Shown piece after piece: positions 28,772 to 36,979 of a stretch of 64,000 bases of DNA. The position numbers were made by a program, and so were the translations under genes. Origin of the DNA: Alphaproteobacteria bacterium (lineage in GTDB: Bacteria > Pseudomonadota > Alphaproteobacteria > Rhodospirillales > Casp-alpha2); NCBI GenBank assembly GCA_024279135.1, contig JAJRRU010000015.1:38290-102289 (forward strand), in the 5' to 3' direction. The notes below the pieces were generated by a model. It made no database searches. It had not been told where the DNA came from and worked only from the letters and a program-made list of their open reading frames with translations. Positions within the stretch are counted from its first letter, which is position 1, and every line of letters begins with the position of its first letter.

Positions 28772-30205
28772 TTAGACCGCCGCACCGCCGATGGTCAGTT
28801 CATCGAGCAGGATGGTCGGCTGACCCACACCCACCGGCACGCCCTGGCCATCCTTGCCACATGTACCGATACCGGGGTCCAGTTCCATATTGTTGCCGAT
28901 CATGGAAATCTTGCTCAGTACGTCGGGGCCATTGCCGATCAGGGTTGCACCCTTTAGAGGACGCCCGATCTTGCCATCGTTGATCTCGTAGGCCTCGGTA
29001 CAGGAAAATACAAATTTACCCGATGTGATGTCGACCTGACCGCCGCCAAACGTTACGGCGTATACACCCTTGTCAACGCTGGAAATAATTTCATCATGGT
29101 CATGTGTTCCGGCCATCATGATGGTATTGGTCATGCGCGGAATGGGGCTGTGGGCATGGCTCTGGCGACGCCCGTTACCGGTCGATTGTTTACCCATCAG
29201 CCGGGCGTTCATGCGGTCAAAAAGGTAGCCGGTCAGGATGCCGTCTTCGATCAGAGTGGTGCATTGCCCCGGGGTTCCTTCGTCATCGATGGTGATCGAG
29301 CCGCGCCGGTTGTCATAGGTGCCATCATCGATCACCGTGACACCCGGTGCTGCGATGCGCTGGCCCATCAATTCTGAAAAGGCCGAGGTTTTTTTGCGGT
29401 TAAAGTCGCCTTCCAGACCATGGCCGATGGCTTCGTGCAGTAAAATTCCCGGCCAGCCCGGTCCCAACACGACGGGTAACTGGGCGGCTGGTGCGGCAAT
29501 GGATTCCAGATTAACCACAGCCTGCCGGTAGGCCTCATCGGCCGCCTTTTTCCATGACTGGGGCGTCACGAAGCTGTCATAGGTGGTCCGTCCACCGGTG
29601 CCATAACTGCCCGATTCCATGCGCCCGTCCTGTTCCAGGATCACCGACACGCTGAGACGAACCAGCGGGCGAATATCACCGGCATGAAAACCGTTGCCAC
29701 GAACAATTTGTACCGCCTGCCATTCCCCTGAAAGATTGATGCTGACCTGACGAACCCGATCGTCCAGTCCGCGAGCGTAGGCATCAATGTCTTGCAGGAC
29801 TTTGACCTTTGCCTCAAAATCCATGGCAGCCAGCGGGTTGTCGGGTATATAAAAACTGTGATTTGTGCCATCGGGAGCGTCCGATGTGGTGCCACTGTAG
29901 CCATCGGCGACGGCCCGCACACTGTTGGCCGCACGCCGCATGGCCGCCTCATCCATGTTAGAAGCGTGGGCGTATCCGGTAGCTTCCCCGGCAACCGCGC
30001 GCAAACCAAAGCCATGGCTGGTATCGAAGCTGGCGGCTTTCAGTTTGCCATCATCGAAGGTCAGGCCCTCGCTCTGGCAATATTCCAGGAACATCTCGCC
30101 ATCGTCACTGCCGTTTACGGCATCGCGGACGATGGCCTCGACACGAGCCTTGTCCAGCCCGGCTTTGTTATAGAATATGTCATTGGTGGTCGCCAGATTG
30201 GTCAT
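28772..30205 (-). CDS. tldD: TldD metalloprotease subunit
   Basis: 477-aa zinc protease subunit that with TldE/PmbA degrades unfolded peptides and matures microcins. The catalytic HExxxH is in LLHEAIGHGLEGD, and the C-terminal zinc Cys region is FVFSCTEAYEINDGKIG. I start at 30205 (MTNLATTNDIFYNK); the frame is open 57 bases further upstream but that would overlap upp. No tldE is in the window. upp precedes it on the same strand with 25 bases between. Confidence 0.94.
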   Translation of the reverse strand: MTNLATTNDIFYNKAGLDKARVEAIVRDAVNGSDDGEMFLEYCQSEGLTFDDGKLKAASFDTSHGFGLRAVAGEATGYAHASNMDEAAMRRAANSVRAVADGYSGTTSDAPDGTNHSFYIPDNPLAAMDFEAKVKVLQDIDAYARGLDDRVRQVSINLSGEWQAVQIVRGNGFHAGDIRPLVRLSVSVILEQDGRMESGSYGTGGRTTYDSFVTPQSWKKAADEAYRQAVVNLESIAAPAAQLPVVLGPGWPGILLHEAIGHGLEGDFNRKKTSAFSELMGQRIAAPGVTVIDDGTYDNRRGSITIDDEGTPGQCTTLIEDGILTGYLFDRMNARLMGKQSTGNGRRQSHAHSPIPRMTNTIMMAGTHDHDEIISSVDKGVYAVTFGGGQVDITSGKFVFSCTEAYEINDGKIGRPLKGATLIGNGPDVLSKISMIGNNMELDPGIGTCGKDGQGVPVGVGQPTILLDELTIGGAAV

Positions 30206-30230
30206 GAAGATGTTTTCCGTTTCAGAGTCG

Positions 30231-30884
30231 TTATTTGGTGCCGAACAGTCTGTCTCCGGCATCGCCGAGACCGGGCACGATGTAGGCGTTTTCGTTCAGC
30301 CGGTCATCAAGTTGTGCCAGATACACCTTAACGCCAGGGTGGTTATCGAGCAGAACCTTTACCCCATCCGGGGCGGCGACCAGCGCCATGAAGTTGATGT
30401 CCTTGTCGGCGACACCGCGATCATTAAGGATATCTAGTGCGTATGAAGCGGAATATCCAGTAGCCAGCATGGGATCGGTAACAATAAATCGCCGTCCCTT
30501 GACTGAGGGCAGCTTGACCAGATATTCCACGGGCCGCTTGGTTTGCGGATCACGGTACAGTCCGATATGACCAACACGGGCCGATGGCATCAGATCAAGT
30601 AAGCCGTCAGCCATGCCTGATCCGGCCCTTAAAATCGGTACCACGCCGACTTTTTTACCACCGATAACCGGGGCTTTCGGCATGGCTTCGATGGGGGTCT
30701 CGATGGGAACGTAAGCCGTTGGCAGCGTGCGGGTGATTTCATATCCCATCAACATGGACAGTTCACGCAGCAGGGCGCGAAAGGTCTTTGTCGAAGTGTC
30801 GGTTTTGCGCATGTGGGTTAATTTGTGCAAGATCAGGGGGTGATCGAGGATGAACAAGTTTTCAAATTCTGGATGCTGTTTCAT
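30231..30884 (-). CDS. upp: Uracil phosphoribosyltransferase
   Basis: 217-aa enzyme converting uracil and PRPP to UMP. The PRPP-binding loop is [26 protein letters not shown] and the C-terminal uracil-binding region ([10 protein letters not shown]) are present. The length is slightly over the 208 aa of E. coli. It would recapture the uracil released by the cytidine deaminase and thymidine phosphorylase of the nucleoside operon, although it is encoded 18 kb away. It is divergent from the LysR gene across 146 bases. Confidence 0.96.
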   Translation of the reverse strand: MKQHPEFENLFILDHPLILHKLTHMRKTDTSTKTFRALLRELSMLMGYEITRTLPTAYVPIETPIEAMPKAPVIGGKKVGVVPILRAGSGMADGLLDLMPSARVGHIGLYRDPQTKRPVEYLVKLPSVKGRRFIVTDPMLATGYSASYALDILNDRGVADKDINFMALVAAPDGVKVLLDNHPGVKVYLAQLDDRLNENAYIVPGLGDAGDRLFGTK

Positions 30885-31030
30885 GGTGGTGTCCCGCCCG
30901 GTTTGTGATCATTGTTATGCACCCGTTCTTAGCAGAACCCTGCCTTAAGTTAAACTCCGTATCTATCTAAATTTGATATATTGGATATTTTGAATGATCT
31001 GTTGCGCTCGTTCAGTGATGACATATAGTA

Positions 31031-31984
31031 ATGACCATGACCCAGAGACGTTTGTTACCGTCGATCAGTATGCTTGCCGCCTTCGATGCCGCGGCCCGAA
31101 CCAACAGTTTTACCGCAGCAGCAAAAACGCTTGATCTGTCCCAGGGCGCTATCAGCCGACAGATCAGGGCGCTGGAGGTGCAGTTGGGCATTGATTTGTT
31201 TATTCGTGATCGCCAGAGCGTCGCGTTAAGCGAGGCCGGTAAAACCTATGCCGCTGAAATCCATTCGGCACTGAATATAATCCGTCAGGCCAGTCGTTCT
31301 TTAATAAGCGGGCCTTTTAGCGGGGCCTTGAAACTGGCCATCCTGCCGACCTTCGGGACGCGGTGGCTGATCCCGCGCCTGCCCACGTTTCTGGCAGAAA
31401 GCCCTGGCGTGACAGTGGATTTTTTCATGAAGGTCGTGCCTTTTGACTTTGCCGGGGAAGACCTCCATGCCGCTATTCATTATGGACTTCCAGACTGGCC
31501 CGGCGCGGAATGCACCTTCATTATGGACGAACAGGTAACGCCAGTTTGTTCGGCCCTGTTCAAGCAGACCCACGGGCTGGAAAGACCGGAAGATTTCCTG
31601 GACGTTCCCCTGTTGCATATTTCCACGCGCAGTGGTGCATGGGATGAATGGTTCCAGTCGTTTGGCATTCGCAAAGAGGCCAAACACGGTATGCATTTTG
31701 ATCAATTCGCATCAACCGCCCAGGCCGCCGTGGCCGGGCTGGGTGTGGCCTTGCTGCCGACCTTCCTGATTGAGAATGAACTTGATAGTGATGTGCTGGT
31801 TCATGCCATGGAACGTACCGGGGAGCGTACAGGTGAAAATACCGGGGAAAGAAACGAGGAAAGCACCGTTAAAAGTTCTCGGGCCTATTATTTTGTGACG
31901 CCTCATGCCCTGGCAAACGATGCCCCCGTGACGGCGTTTCGCGACTGGCTGGTCCGCCAGGTAAAATATCATTACCAAATGTAA
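31031..31984 (+). CDS. LysR-family transcriptional regulator (GcvA-like)
   Basis: 317 aa. N-terminal winged helix: LPSISMLAAFDAAARTNSFT, AAAKTLDLSQGAISRQIRAL and FIRDRQSVALSEAG, followed by a periplasmic-binding-like effector domain (GPFSGALKLAILPTFGTRWL). Near residue 261 there is an unusual Glu/Arg/Thr/Gly insert made of near-repeats of four codons (31811-31864), absent from normal GcvA-like proteins. It lies directly upstream of, and in the same orientation as, the radical SAM/PcaIJF genes (93-base gap), so it is the likely activator of that operon. Confidence 0.92.
   Translation: MTMTQRRLLPSISMLAAFDAAARTNSFTAAAKTLDLSQGAISRQIRALEVQLGIDLFIRDRQSVALSEAGKTYAAEIHSALNIIRQASRSLISGPFSGALKLAILPTFGTRWLIPRLPTFLAESPGVTVDFFMKVVPFDFAGEDLHAAIHYGLPDWPGAECTFIMDEQVTPVCSALFKQTHGLERPEDFLDVPLLHISTRSGAWDEWFQSFGIRKEAKHGMHFDQFASTAQAAVAGLGVALLPTFLIENELDSDVLVHAMERTGERTGENTGERNEESTVKSSRAYYFVTPHALANDAPVTAFRDWLVRQVKYHYQM
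31811..31864 (+). repeat. Degenerate 12-base tandem repeat inside the LysR gene
   Basis: Four and a half units of the form GA(A/G)-(C/A)(G/A)T-AC(C/A)-GG(G/T), translating as ERTG-ERTG-ENTG-ERNE-ES. It is in frame and adds about 18 charged residues to the effector domain, probably on a surface loop. Low-complexity expansion by slippage is the simplest reading. Confidence 0.7.
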
Positions 31985-32077
31985 TGACCGATTGACAGAT
32001 CGTCCCTTGAAAATTTAAACTGATTGTTTGACTGTCCGCATAGTACGAACCCCTATGGATAGTTCAAAGGTGATATA

Positions 32078-33709
32078 ATGCTGGATTCTCTACCCAAACA
32101 AACCGCCCAAATAGATCATGCACTGGCTTGCGGTGGTTATAGCGATGAGGTCAAACAGATCATTGCTGAAGAAAACCTGCTGCCCCAGGGGCTGGTCAAT
32201 CGCCTGCACCGGAGCTATCCGCAGATCTCTTCGCTGGCCAACAGGGACAAGGCTTTGTTTACCCGGCAGAACGATTACACGGGCCTGACCGGTTTTCGCA
32301 AGGTAAACCAAACCCTGCTCGATCAAGGTATTGATATGGGTGATCAGGATGAACGGGAATTATTCATCGAGGTCTACCGCTTCCTGGCCACGAAACACAC
32401 CCTGAACAGCATTGACTGGCATAATTTTAAAAATGATTCGGTATTCCAGTTGGTCTTCCCGCAGCCCGGTATGATCAACAAGAAAGTCACCGACGCTTAT
32501 ATCGCCGCCCCGCTGGGTGCTGCCCGTCAGGCCATCGCCCAGGAATATACCAAGCAAACCAATCCCCATGATGGAAACCAGAAGCTCAACCAGCCCTGGT
32601 TTATCAACGCAGAAGGCGTCATGGAAATGCTGGCAGGCAGCCAGCACAAATACCCCCAGACCCAATTGATTTTCGATAAAACAACCCAGCACTGTTATTC
32701 GTTCTGTACCTATTGTTTTCGCCATGCCCAGGTGCGCGGTGACGAGGACATGTTTCTGCAAAATGATGTCACCCAGGCCCATGAGTACCTCAAGTTACAT
32801 ACCGAGGTAACCGACTTGCTGATTACCGGTGGTGATGGTGGATTTATGCCGCCAGAACGCCTGGAACAATACGTTGATCCGATCATTAATGATGCGGATC
32901 TGATGCACATCCGCACCGTACGTCTGGCGACCCGGATGCTGGCCTATCAACCGGAGCTAATCCTTACCCGCAAGTATGAAAAAATGCTCGCGGTATTTGA
33001 CAAGCTGCACGAAAACGGAGTTCAGCTGGCCTGGATGGCACATTTTTCCACGCCGCGAGAATTGCTCAACCCGGTAACCATCGCGGCCATCCGCAGGCTT
33101 CAGAGCCACGGTGTGGTGATCCGCAGTCAAAGCCCCATCATGCGCCATATTTCTATGTTCGATAATGCGGATGGGTCAATCGATATCGATCGTTCGGCGC
33201 AAAACTGGATCGACCTGGGCAATATCTTTGCCACCCTCAAGGTCGGTTTCCATTCCATGTATTGTGCCCGCCCGACCGGCGAGCATCATTATTTTACGGC
33301 ACCACTGGCCGATGTGGTAAAAATCTTCGACAAGATTTATCGCTCGCTGGCATCCATCAACCGCCCGTCACGTTACATATCCATGACCACTTCGGCGGGT
33401 AAATTATCCCTGATGGGCGTTTCCGAGATTAACGGCGAGACTACCTTTGCCCTGAAATTTTGCGAAAGCCGGAACATGGAATGGATGGACAAGGTGTTTC
33501 ACGCCAAGTATGACGAAAAGACCAACAACGTCTCATTGTTAACCCCGCTTGCGGGTAACAAGTTCTTTTTCGAAGACGAGTTAGCCGAAATCGAAAAGGC
33601 CCTGGCCGATGACCTTTCGGCAGCCATGAGCAGCTCCAAAGGATTTAAAATGGATAAAACCACCTATGATTATGATGATCTGGGCGCGGATTATCATGGA
33701 ATCGATTAA
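32078..33709 (+). CDS. KamA-family radical SAM aminomutase-like enzyme, divergent
   Basis: 543 aa, longer than lysine 2,3-aminomutase (about 416). The radical SAM cluster motif is CYSFCTYC (Cys206, 210, 213), followed by LLITGGDGGFMPPERLEQY and LATRMLAYQPELI, typical of the KamA group. The PLP-lysine motif, PGGGGK in KamA, is TTSAGK here (Lys442 conserved in position, followed by LSLMG). By alignment to C. subterminale KamA, the two Asp residues that hold the lysine side chain fall on Ala397 (in YCARPTG) and Ser435, so lysine is unlikely to be the substrate. AAAGGTGAT precedes ATG. Downstream, after 32 bases, come the 3-oxoadipate CoA-transferase and thiolase genes, suggesting a beta-amino acid that becomes 3-oxoadipate. 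Activity is inferred. Confidence 0.85.
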   Translation: MLDSLPKQTAQIDHALACGGYSDEVKQIIAEENLLPQGLVNRLHRSYPQISSLANRDKALFTRQNDYTGLTGFRKVNQTLLDQGIDMGDQDERELFIEVYRFLATKHTLNSIDWHNFKNDSVFQLVFPQPGMINKKVTDAYIAAPLGAARQAIAQEYTKQTNPHDGNQKLNQPWFINAEGVMEMLAGSQHKYPQTQLIFDKTTQHCYSFCTYCFRHAQVRGDEDMFLQNDVTQAHEYLKLHTEVTDLLITGGDGGFMPPERLEQYVDPIINDADLMHIRTVRLATRMLAYQPELILTRKYEKMLAVFDKLHENGVQLAWMAHFSTPRELLNPVTIAAIRRLQSHGVVIRSQSPIMRHISMFDNADGSIDIDRSAQNWIDLGNIFATLKVGFHSMYCARPTGEHHYFTAPLADVVKIFDKIYRSLASINRPSRYISMTTSAGKLSLMGVSEINGETTFALKFCESRNMEWMDKVFHAKYDEKTNNVSLLTPLAGNKFFFEDELAEIEKALADDLSAAMSSSKGFKMDKTTYDYDDLGADYHGID

Positions 33710-33741
33710 ACGGAATTATATTTTAATGTGGTGGGGGACCC

Positions 33742-34449
33742 ATGGATAAACGTCTAGAGACACTCAGCCAGGCGGTCGCCGGGATTAACGATGGGGCAAC
33801 GGTTATGGTTGGCGGCTTCGGTGAGGCCGGCAGCCCCATCGAGCTGATCCACGCCCTGATCGACAGTGGCGCCAGGGATTTGACGGTCATCAATAACAAT
33901 ACTGGCAACGGCGAGATTGGTCTGGCCGCTTTAATCGGCAACGGGCAGGTTCGCAAGATGATCTGTTCCTATCCCCGGTCCAGTCATTCCAGGGTATTCC
34001 CGGAGCTTTACCGGGCCGGGAAGATCGAGCTGGAACTGGTGCCGCAAGGCACCCTGGCCGAACGGATTCGCGCTGGTGGTGCTGGTATACCGGCTTTTTA
34101 TACTCCGACCACGGTGGGAACACCTCTGGCACAGGGCAAGGAAGTCCGTGAATTTGATGGGCGCAAGTATGTGATGGAACCGTGGCTGAAGGCTGATTTT
34201 GCCTTGATAAAGTGCGAAATTGCTGATTATGCAGGGAACCTGACCTATAATAAAACGGCCAGAAATTTCGGTCCCATCATGTGTATCGCCGCAACCACGA
34301 CAATCGTACAGGCGAAAAAAATTGTCTCGCCAGGTGAAATTGATCCGGAGTGTGTCATCACGCCCGGTTTGTTTGTCGATAGAATTGTCCAGGTGGCAGA
34401 GCCGCTTCAGGAGTCCGTTCTCATTGCACAGGGAGTAAGCTATCCATGA
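33742..34449 (+). CDS. pcaI: 3-oxoadipate CoA-transferase subunit A
   Basis: 235-aa alpha subunit of a class I CoA-transferase. DGATVMVGGFGEAGSPIELI is the CoA-binding N-terminal signature, followed by NNNTGNGEIGLAALI and the KIELELVPQGTLAERIRAGG region as in Pseudomonas PcaI. Reaction with subunit B: 3-oxoadipate + succinyl-CoA to 3-oxoadipyl-CoA + succinate. Acetoacetate transferases (ScoA/AtoD) are similar, but the neighbouring PcaF-type thiolase favours 3-oxoadipate. It ends in a 4-base ATGA overlap with subunit B. Confidence 0.9.
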   Translation: MDKRLETLSQAVAGINDGATVMVGGFGEAGSPIELIHALIDSGARDLTVINNNTGNGEIGLAALIGNGQVRKMICSYPRSSHSRVFPELYRAGKIELELVPQGTLAERIRAGGAGIPAFYTPTTVGTPLAQGKEVREFDGRKYVMEPWLKADFALIKCEIADYAGNLTYNKTARNFGPIMCIAATTTIVQAKKIVSPGEIDPECVITPGLFVDRIVQVAEPLQESVLIAQGVSYP

Positions 34450-35108
34450 ATACACCCACACCAAAAGGTTGGAGCCGCGCCCAGATGGCCGAGCTTGCCG
34501 CCCATGATATTCCCGATGGTTCCTGTGTTAATCTGGGCATCGGTATCCCCGAACTGATCACCCAGTTTGTACCGGAAGGCCGCGAGCTTATATATCATAC
34601 CGAAAACGGATTGCTGGGCATGGGTCCGGCCCCCCAGCCCGGCGAGGAAGACCCCGAGTTGATCAACGCCGGTAAAAAACCGGTTACCACGGTGCCCGGC
34701 GCCAGTTTCTTTCACCACGCCGACAGTTTTACCATGATCCGCGGTGGGCATATCGATGTGTGTGTTCTGGGTGCCCTTCAGGTTGCACAAAATGGCGATC
34801 TGGCCAACTGGTCGACCGGCGAAGAAGGGGCCATTCCGGCAGTAGGCGGGGCCATGGATCTGGTAGCCGGTGTCAAAACAATTTATGTGATTACCACCCA
34901 TTGTACCAAATCCGGCGACCCTAAACTGGTTGAAAACTGTACCTATCCATTGACCGGTGCGGGCGTGGTATCACGCATCTACACCGATCTGGCGGTGATC
35001 GATATAACCCCGGTCGGGTTTCGCGTGCATCGCCTGGCACCCGGCGTTACATTTGAAGAAATCGCCGCCAAAACCGGTGCTGCGTTGTTGCCTGCCTTGG
35101 CAGCATGA
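34446..35108 (+). CDS. pcaJ: 3-oxoadipate CoA-transferase subunit B
   Basis: 220-aa beta subunit, carrying the catalytic glutamate in the S-ENG motif (here YHTENGLLGMGP). Other signatures: CVNLGIGIPELITQF, FFHHADSFTMIRGGHID, AVGGAMDLVAGVK and CTYPLTGAGVVSRIYTDLAV. Overlap with pcaI guarantees paired synthesis. No other genes of protocatechuate or catechol breakdown (pcaHG, pcaB, pcaD, cat) occur in the window. Confidence 0.92.
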   Translation: MNTPTPKGWSRAQMAELAAHDIPDGSCVNLGIGIPELITQFVPEGRELIYHTENGLLGMGPAPQPGEEDPELINAGKKPVTTVPGASFFHHADSFTMIRGGHIDVCVLGALQVAQNGDLANWSTGEEGAIPAVGGAMDLVAGVKTIYVITTHCTKSGDPKLVENCTYPLTGAGVVSRIYTDLAVIDITPVGFRVHRLAPGVTFEEIAAKTGAALLPALAA

Positions 35109-35151
35109 TGCGGCCTGATGTTGCAAAAAATAAACCAGAGGCCAGTAGACC

Positions 35152-36357
35152 ATGAGCCAAGCCTTTATCTGTGATGCTATCCGCACACCCATTGGCCGGT
35201 ATGGCGGAGGGCTTTCATCCTTGCGGGCCGATGACCTGGGCGCAATTCCCATACGTGCCCTGATGGACCGCAATACCGGTGTCGACTGGGACGCCGTGGA
35301 TGACGTTGTTTTCGGTTGTGCCAATCAGGCTGGTGAGGATAACCGCAACGTAGCGCGCATGTCGGGCCTGCTTGCCGGTTTGCCGGAGACCGTGTCTGGC
35401 ACCACCATAAACCGACTGTGTGGATCAGGTATGGACGCCGTGGGGACCGCCGCTCGCGCCATCAAATCAGGCGATGCCGGTTTGATGATCGCCGGGGGGC
35501 TGGAGAGCATGTCGCGGGCACCTTTTGTAATGCCCAAGGCCACGGGCGCATTTTCAAGAAACGCCGAAATATACGATACGACCCTGGGCTGGCGCTTTGT
35601 CAATAAACTGATGGCAACCCGCTATGGTGTGGACTCCATGCCCGAGACCGCCGAAAACGTAGCCGAAGATTTTAATATTTCCCGCAATGATCAGGATGCA
35701 TTTGCGGCGCGCTCGCAAGAACGCACCGCGCGCGCCCAGGCGTCCGGAATTTTTGATGACGAGATCATTCCGGTTTCTATCGCCCAACGCAAAGGCGATT
35801 CGGTGGTTTTGAAATATGATGAACATCCTCGACCTGAAACCAGCTATGACAAACTGGCAACATTGCCGACCCCGTTCCGTGACGGTGGTTCGGTGACCGC
35901 CGGAAATGCCTCGGGCATCAATGACGGGGCGTGCAGCTTGCTGGTGGCTTCAAACGAAGCCGTCGAGCGTTATGGGCTGAACCCGAAAGCCCGCATTGTC
36001 GCCATGGCCACGGCAGGCGTCGCACCACGGATCATGGGTTTTGGCCCGGCACCGGCCATTAAAAAGGTTCTCAGCCTGACGGGATTAAAACTTTCCCAGA
36101 TGGATGTTATCGAACTGAACGAAGCTTTTGCCGCCCAGGTACTCGCAGTAACCCGTGAACTTGGTCTGGCCGATGATGCGCACCATGTGAACCCTAATGG
36201 CGGTGCCATTGCCCTGGGTCATCCGCTGGGCATGAGTGGTGCGCGATTGTGTACCACGGCCATGTACCAGCTACACCGCAGCGGTGGCCGGTACGGTTTG
36301 TGTGCTATGTGTATCGGGGTTGGCCAGGGTATCGCTTTGATCATTGAGCGGGTTTAA
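35152..36357 (+). CDS. pcaF: 3-oxoadipyl-CoA thiolase
   Basis: 401-aa thiolase cleaving 3-oxoadipyl-CoA with CoA to succinyl-CoA and acetyl-CoA. The nucleophilic Cys is in TTINRLCGSGMDAVGTA (near residue 90), and the C-terminal His and Cys are in GGAIALGHPLGMSGAR and LCAMCIGVGQG. The stretch VFGCANQAGEDNRNVARMS and the ICDAIRTPIGRYGG start are typical of PcaF rather than PhaA/FadA. It completes the 3-oxoadipate-to-TCA branch with pcaIJ and closes the operon; the next gene is convergent, 10 bases away. Confidence 0.94.
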   Translation: MSQAFICDAIRTPIGRYGGGLSSLRADDLGAIPIRALMDRNTGVDWDAVDDVVFGCANQAGEDNRNVARMSGLLAGLPETVSGTTINRLCGSGMDAVGTAARAIKSGDAGLMIAGGLESMSRAPFVMPKATGAFSRNAEIYDTTLGWRFVNKLMATRYGVDSMPETAENVAEDFNISRNDQDAFAARSQERTARAQASGIFDDEIIPVSIAQRKGDSVVLKYDEHPRPETSYDKLATLPTPFRDGGSVTAGNASGINDGACSLLVASNEAVERYGLNPKARIVAMATAGVAPRIMGFGPAPAIKKVLSLTGLKLSQMDVIELNEAFAAQVLAVTRELGLADDAHHVNPNGGAIALGHPLGMSGARLCTTAMYQLHRSGGRYGLCAMCIGVGQGIALIIERV

Positions 36358-36367
36358 AGGCAGTTCC

Positions 36368-36958
36368 TCAGCCAAAGTCATTGGCAAGGGCTGCTCGTAC
36401 GGGTTCGCTCAGGCTGGCCATGTGGCCATAAGCTGGATGGTTGATGGACAGGATGATCCGGGCCGTGGGTGAGCGGAAGGCTGCAATCTGATCCGCCTCG
36501 AAGGCAAAGTGAATGAACTGGACCGCCGAAGCCTTGCCGTCCGCTGTGGTGCGGTCAAGGTCCTGTTCGGGAACCCCCATAACATCAATGCCATCAACCG
36601 TTAAAATGACGGTTTCTTCCACCCCGCCGAGGCCGGCCAGAAATGTCGTCCGCCGGACTTCGTCTTCGACCTCGAACATCAGTGTGGCGACCAGCTCGGC
36701 TCCATTGGGGATCAATGGGTTATAGGCCGACAGTTCATCAGCGATCTGGTCTTGTCCACCCCGTTCGATAAACAGCATTTCATGGATCTGGTGCCAGATG
36801 GTCTCATAACTCTCAAAATAAAATGTCGCATCCGGACCCACATGGACACGGCGGTTCTTTTTAATTCCCGTCATGTTCTTGCGCCGCGCGGAACGCAGGG
36901 CACTATATTGATCCATGGACATAATGTCGTCATGAAAGATTTTGGTTTTGTGTTCCAT
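36368..36958 (-). CDS. DUF3501 family protein
   Basis: 196 aa, cytoplasmic, no catalytic motif that I recognise. Family hallmarks are RRVHVGPDATFYFESYETIW and IHEMLFIERGG near the N-terminus. Proteins of this family are recurrently encoded beside rubrerythrin and a GlpC-like Fe-S protein, exactly as here, so a part in peroxide or redox handling is implied but not defined. The frame allows Met starts at 36958 and shortly after (36922, 36916). It follows the Fe-S protein gene with a 21-base gap. Confidence 0.88.
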   Translation of the reverse strand: MEHKTKIFHDDIMSMDQYSALRSARRKNMTGIKKNRRVHVGPDATFYFESYETIWHQIHEMLFIERGGQDQIADELSAYNPLIPNGAELVATLMFEVEDEVRRTTFLAGLGGVEETVILTVDGIDVMGVPEQDLDRTTADGKASAVQFIHFAFEADQIAAFRSPTARIILSINHPAYGHMASLSEPVRAALANDFG

Positions 36959-36979
36959 TATTTTCTTTCCGAATTTCGC

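Noticed and set aside
32078..33709. EpmB (YjeK) elongation-factor-P lysine aminomutase
   Set aside because: EpmB is about 340 aa, keeps the PLP Gly-rich motif and goes with efp/epmA; this protein is 543 aa, has a changed motif and sits with pcaIJF.
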